Origin: Candidatus Hydrogenedentota bacterium
Lineage (GTDB): Bacteria; Hydrogenedentota; Hydrogenedentia; Hydrogenedentales; SLHB01
Reading direction: 5' to 3'
Length of the DNA stretch: 18,608 nt
NCBI GenBank assembly: GCA_029262095.1
Contig: JAJDAB010000388.1
Coordinates: 1 to 18,608 of the forward strand
How positions within the stretch are numbered: position 1 is the first letter of the stretch; every line of letters starts with the position of its first letter. The notes beneath the pieces are model-generated. The model saw only the letters and a list, made by a program, of their open reading frames with translations. It did not search any database and was not told the DNA's origin. The position numbers and the translations under genes are program-made. Shown one piece after another: positions 14,636-18,608 of the stretch.

Positions 14636-16756
14636 TTAAGGTTGAACTGTCGGTGTGGAGGCTTCCGGATCGCTTTCCGAATTCGTCCCAGATGCCGCCG
14701 CATCTGCCGAAGGTTCAGCCGTGTCTTCTGTTGATGCGGGTTCAGCGTCATCCGATTCCGGCGAATCCGCCGCATCAGGTTCGACTGGCGTATCAGCTTC
14801 CGCCGAAGCCGGTGATTCAGTCGTCGCCGCGACATCCGGCGCGACTTCGTCCATCGGTGTATCTTCCGCGACCGGTTCTTCAGGTTCGGGCGCCCTTAAC
14901 GAATCGGACGACGGAAGCAGTTCGTTCACATCGTCGCCACTCGCTCCGAACACCAACGCTTTTCCTGAGTAGGCGAATTCAAATCGCGAATCGTCATCCG
15001 GCACGGCCCGAAACGCAAATCGGTGTTCCGTGCCTTCGTTCATTGTAGTGGTGATGGTTGCGGTGGGAATGCCGGCCAACGACGCGACCCCCATAAGGAT
15101 ATCCGTCGCCTGGAAATCCGCGATGGCCAAGGCCAAATCGTTCGCCATCGAATTCACCGCCGGTTTCGGTCCGGCGCCATAGTCGATGGTCCAACCTTCG
15201 CCGTTACGGGCGAGTTCGAATCCGTCTTCCGGACGGTCGACTTGGATCGATTGAATTTCATCGTCGAATACATCGAGCACGGTCAATTCGTAAAAGTCTT
15301 TCGGTGCTTTGAATACCCGCCCGATGTCCGACTGGCTCATCACCAGTACGTCTGCGGAATCGTCGAGCTTGGCATACGCGCCCTCAACACCCATGGAATC
15401 GTTGCCCAGCGCGACGGTATGACGCTCACCGTCCGTGGTCGAAAATGTCACCGAGCGACCCGATCCCGCGAACCCGGCGTCAACACCGCCATCCGCGTAA
15501 TCCGATGCCCGCCACGTTGCCAAGGCCGCGGCTATACCACCAGCAGCACTCGCTTGAACATTGAGATCAAGGACCGGTTCCGTCACCGCCCAATCCTCAC
15601 CCACTTTATCGAGGACGACATTCCCCTCCGATTGACGCAATTCGATGCGGTTGATCGTTTCCGTGGCGACCGTCAACGTGGGGAGGTCGAATAGATCGGT
15701 ACCCTTCGGGAACACGCGTTCGAAATTATACTTCGCGACCGTGTACACGACGCCATCGTTACCCGCTAGGCGCGCATAGGCCTCGCCCTCCATATCTGGA
15801 CGCCCGGCTTCGATGACCACGTCTTCGTCCTGATCGCTTACTCCAACAACCAACTTGAAAGCGGGTTCTTCGAGTCCCCAATCGGCGGGCGTGCTCGGAT
15901 CGACTACATCTGTGGCGTTTACGGAACCAAACGCGCGCAGCCAATTATCCAGCCCTGCTTGTTTGAATTTCCCGCCGGGACCGCCGTCCTTCAATTGCCA
16001 TTCGTATTCGACTGCCGGCTCGGGTGATTCTGTCGGATCGTCTTCCGGCTCACCTTCGTCTGGCGCTTCCGGCTCCACCGCTTTTTCCACTTTTTCAAAC
16101 ACAATGTTTTTTTCCGATGTCTCTAGCCGAAGTGAATCAATGGATTCCATCTCGATTGCCGCGATCGACTTGTCCAACCAGTGGCCGTGTTCAGGCGCGG
16201 CTGACGGATCGCCATCGGCGAAGACGCCGGCTTCCTGACGAAGATCGACGTCGAAAACCAAAACATCCTTCCCGCCTTCGGGCCGCATAAACACCTGTGA
16301 AGCATCCGGCGATTTACCCACTAAGATATTGAACGCGGGCTCGGTATCACCCTGCTTAAATCCCGCGACATGAAATGCCTTTTCCGGTGTAAGATTGTAA
16401 TTCGCGAGACCTGCATCGTCCTGATTGCGCGATCGCGGTTCGCCTTTTAGGCCGACTATTTTACCAACGTAGGTTTCAATCGTATCCGTCTTCGCCGGCG
16501 CATCGAACAGACTCGTAATTCTCCACACGTCGGGGTCATCCGAATCGCGCGTCAATTCGACAACATCATCCGGCGCGCCGCCGTTGCTCAGTTTCAACTT
16601 GGTGATATCCGCCTTGCCGATTCCATCCGGGAGTAGCGTCACCAATTCCACTTCATCTTCAATCGACGGCGGTGCATTGCCCGAATTCTTGAAGTACACC
16701 AATCCGGCCAATACGAGCAATATGGTCGCGAGAATCGTTAGTTGCTTTGAGCTCAT
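14636..16756 (-). CDS. DUF4340 repeat protein with N-terminal membrane anchor
   Basis: A 706-residue protein with one N-terminal membrane helix (about 5-22) and the rest probably outside the cytoplasm. The body holds about four related units with DUF4340 character, roughly at 51-200, 205-355, 367-490 and 500-615. Each starts with an I-x-x-[LI]-x-[LV] strand and contains a tryptophan strand such as DVWRIT, YEWQL, EDWAVTEP or EGWTIDY. Unit 2 contains an acidic loop (223-249). Residues about 620-706 are a low-complexity tail of Ala, Glu, Asp, Ser, Pro and Thr. DUF4340 proteins regularly accompany GldF/GldG-type ABC transporters, as here (GldG-like gene 55 bases upstream); their function is not established. 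GAGG (16765-16768) 8 nt before the ATG supports the start. Confidence 0.88.
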   Translation of the reverse strand: MSSKQLTILATILLVLAGLVYFKNSGNAPPSIEDEVELVTLLPDGIGKADITKLKLSNGGAPDDVVELTRDSDDPDVWRITSLFDAPAKTDTIETYVGKIVGLKGEPRSRNQDDAGLANYNLTPEKAFHVAGFKQGDTEPAFNILVGKSPDASQVFMRPEGGKDVLVFDVDLRQEAGVFADGDPSAAPEHGHWLDKSIAAIEMESIDSLRLETSEKNIVFEKVEKAVEPEAPDEGEPEDDPTESPEPAVEYEWQLKDGGPGGKFKQAGLDNWLRAFGSVNATDVVDPSTPADWGLEEPAFKLVVGVSDQDEDVVIEAGRPDMEGEAYARLAGNDGVVYTVAKYNFERVFPKGTDLFDLPTLTVATETINRIELRQSEGNVVLDKVGEDWAVTEPVLDLNVQASAAGGIAAALATWRASDYADGGVDAGFAGSGRSVTFSTTDGERHTVALGNDSMGVEGAYAKLDDSADVLVMSQSDIGRVFKAPKDFYELTVLDVFDDEIQSIQVDRPEDGFELARNGEGWTIDYGAGPKPAVNSMANDLALAIADFQATDILMGVASLAGIPTATITTTMNEGTEHRFAFRAVPDDDSRFEFAYSGKALVFGASGDDVNELLPSSDSLRAPEPEEPVAEDTPMDEVAPDVAATTESPASAEADTPVEPDAADSPESDDAEPASTEDTAEPSADAAASGTNSESDPEASTPTVQP

Positions 16757-16811
16757 TGCGTTTGCCTCTATGAATAGTTGTCAGTTTGTTTAGGCGATCG
16801 AGAGTGCTGTG

Positions 16812-18608
16812 TTATTCGTCGCGAGAGTGTTCCATCGTATATGCGTTGCGCGACCGCTTCCGCATCAGCGTAGAAGTTACACCGACCGCCGCGATCAGAA
16901 TACTGGCCAAACCATAGTTGGCCAGTCGCCAGAACGTGCGCTGCCCGTCCGAGGGCCGGTCGATGGTGCGGTCAATCGGCTTCTTGCCGCGAATGCTAAC
17001 CAACTCGTCGCCCAACGTCAGCGTGTCGACGCAGTTCAGGAACAAGTCCAGGTTGCCGCCCTGCAAGAAATTCTTATTGAACATCAACGCGCCACCCAAC
17101 AGGATGAGTTGGCCCGGTGCGGCAGCGACCGGCGTCACTTCCGCATCTGGCGGCGGAGGAGGTGTCGGCGGCATGCCCGGTTGCGGCGGAGGCTGTGGCG
17201 GCCATTCCGGTCGCGGTTCGTCCTTGTACACATCTGGGAACTGCCCCGAGACCTTCGCCATGATCGGGTAGGACTGCCGACCGGTAGCGGGCTCATCGAA
17301 TGTCGCAGCCGTTGGCGGGATTGCGCCAGGCGCTTTCCAGGCGTTCTCCGAAGTAGACATCAAGACCTCTGCGCTAAGCCCATACTTCGCCATCTCCTCG
17401 TCATCAAGCGATAACGGTGCACCCCACAAATAGAAAACGGAACCCAGCCGCGAGGTAATGGGCGTGTCAGCGGACATCGACGATTGGTTGATGAGCATGT
17501 GCATCGGCAGGTTGATCGTCATCCCTCCGGATAGCATGTCCATCAAGCTACCACCCCCGGATTGAATCGTCAGGGGCACGCTATTCGCGTCCATCAAGAT
17601 TGAGCCTTCAACGCCCAACCCATAATTCGACAACAAGTCATTTACGAGTGGATTCTGTTCGCGCTTGGACAAGTTGACAGAACCACCGCGTTCGGCGGCG
17701 TAATTCCATTCGTAATTCTGAACGGCGAGTACGACCGACTTGCCGCTATTCAGTGCTCGGTTGATTTCCCATTTTTGCCGTGCATTCAATTCCCTGGGGT
17801 TCACCACCACCAGGGTGTCGAAATCTTCAGGCAGCGGGCTCGCTTGCGTGAGCTCTACCCGGCTCACTTCATATTTTTCGAATTCCAGTACTTGTTGCAA
17901 ATAAATGTAGGGATCGTCGCTCGTCGGAATCTGCTGCCCCATCTGCTGATAGATTTGGCGCATTTCCGGCGGAATGACGATCGCCTCCTTCGGTGCCACC
18001 AGCGCGACTTTCGGTCGTTCCTCGCGCGACAACTTGTAGATCGTGTTGACCAGGTTGTACTCCAAGTCCTGCAATTGATTTGGATCAATGCGGGGAAGAA
18101 TTTCCTCTTTCTTGTCTTTGAACGCGATTCCGATTGCCGAATAGACCAACGTTTGCGTTACTTGCTCGTCGACAATCGCTTGAACGCCGAATGGCGCGAC
18201 GCCCTTGTCCAACATGCGTTCCTCGATAACGTCGCTTTCGTCCTCGGGCTCTTCTTCTTCGCCCGGCATGGATATTTCGGAGCCAATCACGTTTGCCGCT
18301 TCGAGATGGACGGCCGTAAACTCCACCTTGCCGCCACTCGCCAATCGCAATTCTTCCAGCTTGTCCAAAATATCTTGTTCGAGGTCTTTCATTCCCGTCG
18401 GCATTTTAGCTTTGGGTGTGATGTAGACCTTCACGTTTACCGTGTCGTCGAGTTTCGAGAGCACTTCCGCTGAAGCGTCCGACATCGTGTAGATTTTTTC
18501 TTCGGTCAAGTCGAACCGGCCCAAGCTTTGTCCAGCGAGCAACCAGTTGAAAGCAACTCCAATGCCGAAGCAAAGTGCTACGGCAATGCCGTATTGCAAC
18601 CGCGCGCC
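16812..18608 (-). CDS. GldG-like ABC transporter auxiliary protein, 5' end cut by the window
   Basis: The frame is open to the right edge, so 598 residues are visible and the true start is probably outside; a TTG at 18599 is an unlikely start because the frame continues through it. Visible order: membrane helix (about 5-25), the GldG signature region RFDLTEEKIYTMS followed by DDTVNVKVYIT, an ABC-transporter auxiliary domain (PF09822 type) to about residue 455, a proline-rich loop (about 455-485), and a last membrane helix near the C-terminus (NYGLASILIAAVGVTSTLM) followed by RKR. The protein should project a large extracytoplasmic domain. In gliding bacteria GldG works with GldA and GldF; in planctomycete-like organisms the same architecture is common without known gliding. 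It may be fused to or preceded by the permease, off the edge. The DUF4340 gene follows after 55 bases. Confidence 0.87.
   Translation of the reverse strand, partial: GARLQYGIAVALCFGIGVAFNWLLAGQSLGRFDLTEEKIYTMSDASAEVLSKLDDTVNVKVYITPKAKMPTGMKDLEQDILDKLEELRLASGGKVEFTAVHLEAANVIGSEISMPGEEEEPEDESDVIEERMLDKGVAPFGVQAIVDEQVTQTLVYSAIGIAFKDKKEEILPRIDPNQLQDLEYNLVNTIYKLSREERPKVALVAPKEAIVIPPEMRQIYQQMGQQIPTSDDPYIYLQQVLEFEKYEVSRVELTQASPLPEDFDTLVVVNPRELNARQKWEINRALNSGKSVVLAVQNYEWNYAAERGGSVNLSKREQNPLVNDLLSNYGLGVEGSILMDANSVPLTIQSGGGSLMDMLSGGMTINLPMHMLINQSSMSADTPITSRLGSVFYLWGAPLSLDDEEMAKYGLSAEVLMSTSENAWKAPGAIPPTAATFDEPATGRQSYPIMAKVSGQFPDVYKDEPRPEWPPQPPPQPGMPPTPPPPPDAEVTPVAAAPGQLILLGGALMFNKNFLQGGNLDLFLNCVDTLTLGDELVSIRGKKPIDRTIDRPSDGQRTFWRLANYGLASILIAAVGVTSTLMRKRSRNAYTMEHSRDE

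Noticed and set aside
15023..15694. Long plus-strand open frame opposite the DUF4340 gene
   Set aside because: It is an antisense shadow with no recognisable domain or ribosome binding site; the minus-strand frame has clear family features.
17775..18473. Long plus-strand open frame opposite the GldG-like gene
   Set aside because: Antisense shadow; residue composition is unlike a folded protein and the opposite strand matches a known family.
1..18608. CRISPR array, insertion sequence or prophage
   Set aside because: No spaced direct repeats, transposase, integrase or phage structural gene is present on either strand.

Overview
The window comes from a Gram-negative-type bacterium with a planctomycete-like gene repertoire. 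The basis for this is three families typical of Planctomycetota and neighbours such as Hydrogenedentota, Lentisphaerota and Verrucomicrobiota: PSCyt1/DUF1549 cytochromes, DUF1587-DUF1595-DUF1592-DUF1588-DUF1585 cytochromes paired with DUF1552, and a GldG-like/DUF4340 transporter pair. Composition is moderately GC-rich and even. Coding density is high and no gene-free stretch exceeds 300 bases; the longest is 760-1016. Phylum is an inference; no rRNA or ribosomal protein gene is present.

Layout. (1) 1-759, minus: 5' part of an exported PSCyt1/DUF1549 cytochrome that runs off the left edge. (2) 1017-6850, plus: a compact four-gene unit, divergent from the first gene. It encodes a Tat-exported metallo-beta-lactamase-fold hydrolase, a zinc alcohol/polyol dehydrogenase of the MDR family, an exported PQQ dehydrogenase with an inserted cytochrome c domain, and an exported helical-barrel (six-hairpin-like) carbohydrate-active protein. 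Gaps are 7 nt, then two stop/start overlaps. (3) 6989-7756, plus: a TerC-family membrane protein with its own likely promoter, followed by a near-perfect 48-nt palindrome. (4) 7942-12369, plus: a CDP-paratose-2-epimerase-like SDR enzyme, a diheme DUF1592 lipoprotein and a Tat-exported DUF1552 protein; the last two are translationally coupled (ATGA). (5) 12406-12489, minus: tRNA-Ser(UGA) with encoded CCA and a short variable arm. (6) 12557-14464, minus: asparagine synthetase B. (7) 14636-18608, minus: a DUF4340 repeat protein and, upstream of it, a GldG-like ABC-transporter auxiliary protein that runs off the right edge.

How the genes may work together. Region 2 reads as an envelope sugar/alcohol oxidation module. 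The helical-barrel enzyme may act on a glycan, the PQQ-cytochrome c protein may oxidise a released sugar or alcohol and pass electrons to its heme, the metallo-hydrolase may open a resulting lactone or ester, and the MDR enzyme may oxidise or reduce a related compound in the cytosol. The substrate cannot be read from the sequence. The DUF1592/DUF1552 pair is a widespread but functionally uncharacterised envelope couple. The GldG/DUF4340 pair is probably the auxiliary part of an ABC exporter whose ATPase and permease lie beyond the right edge.
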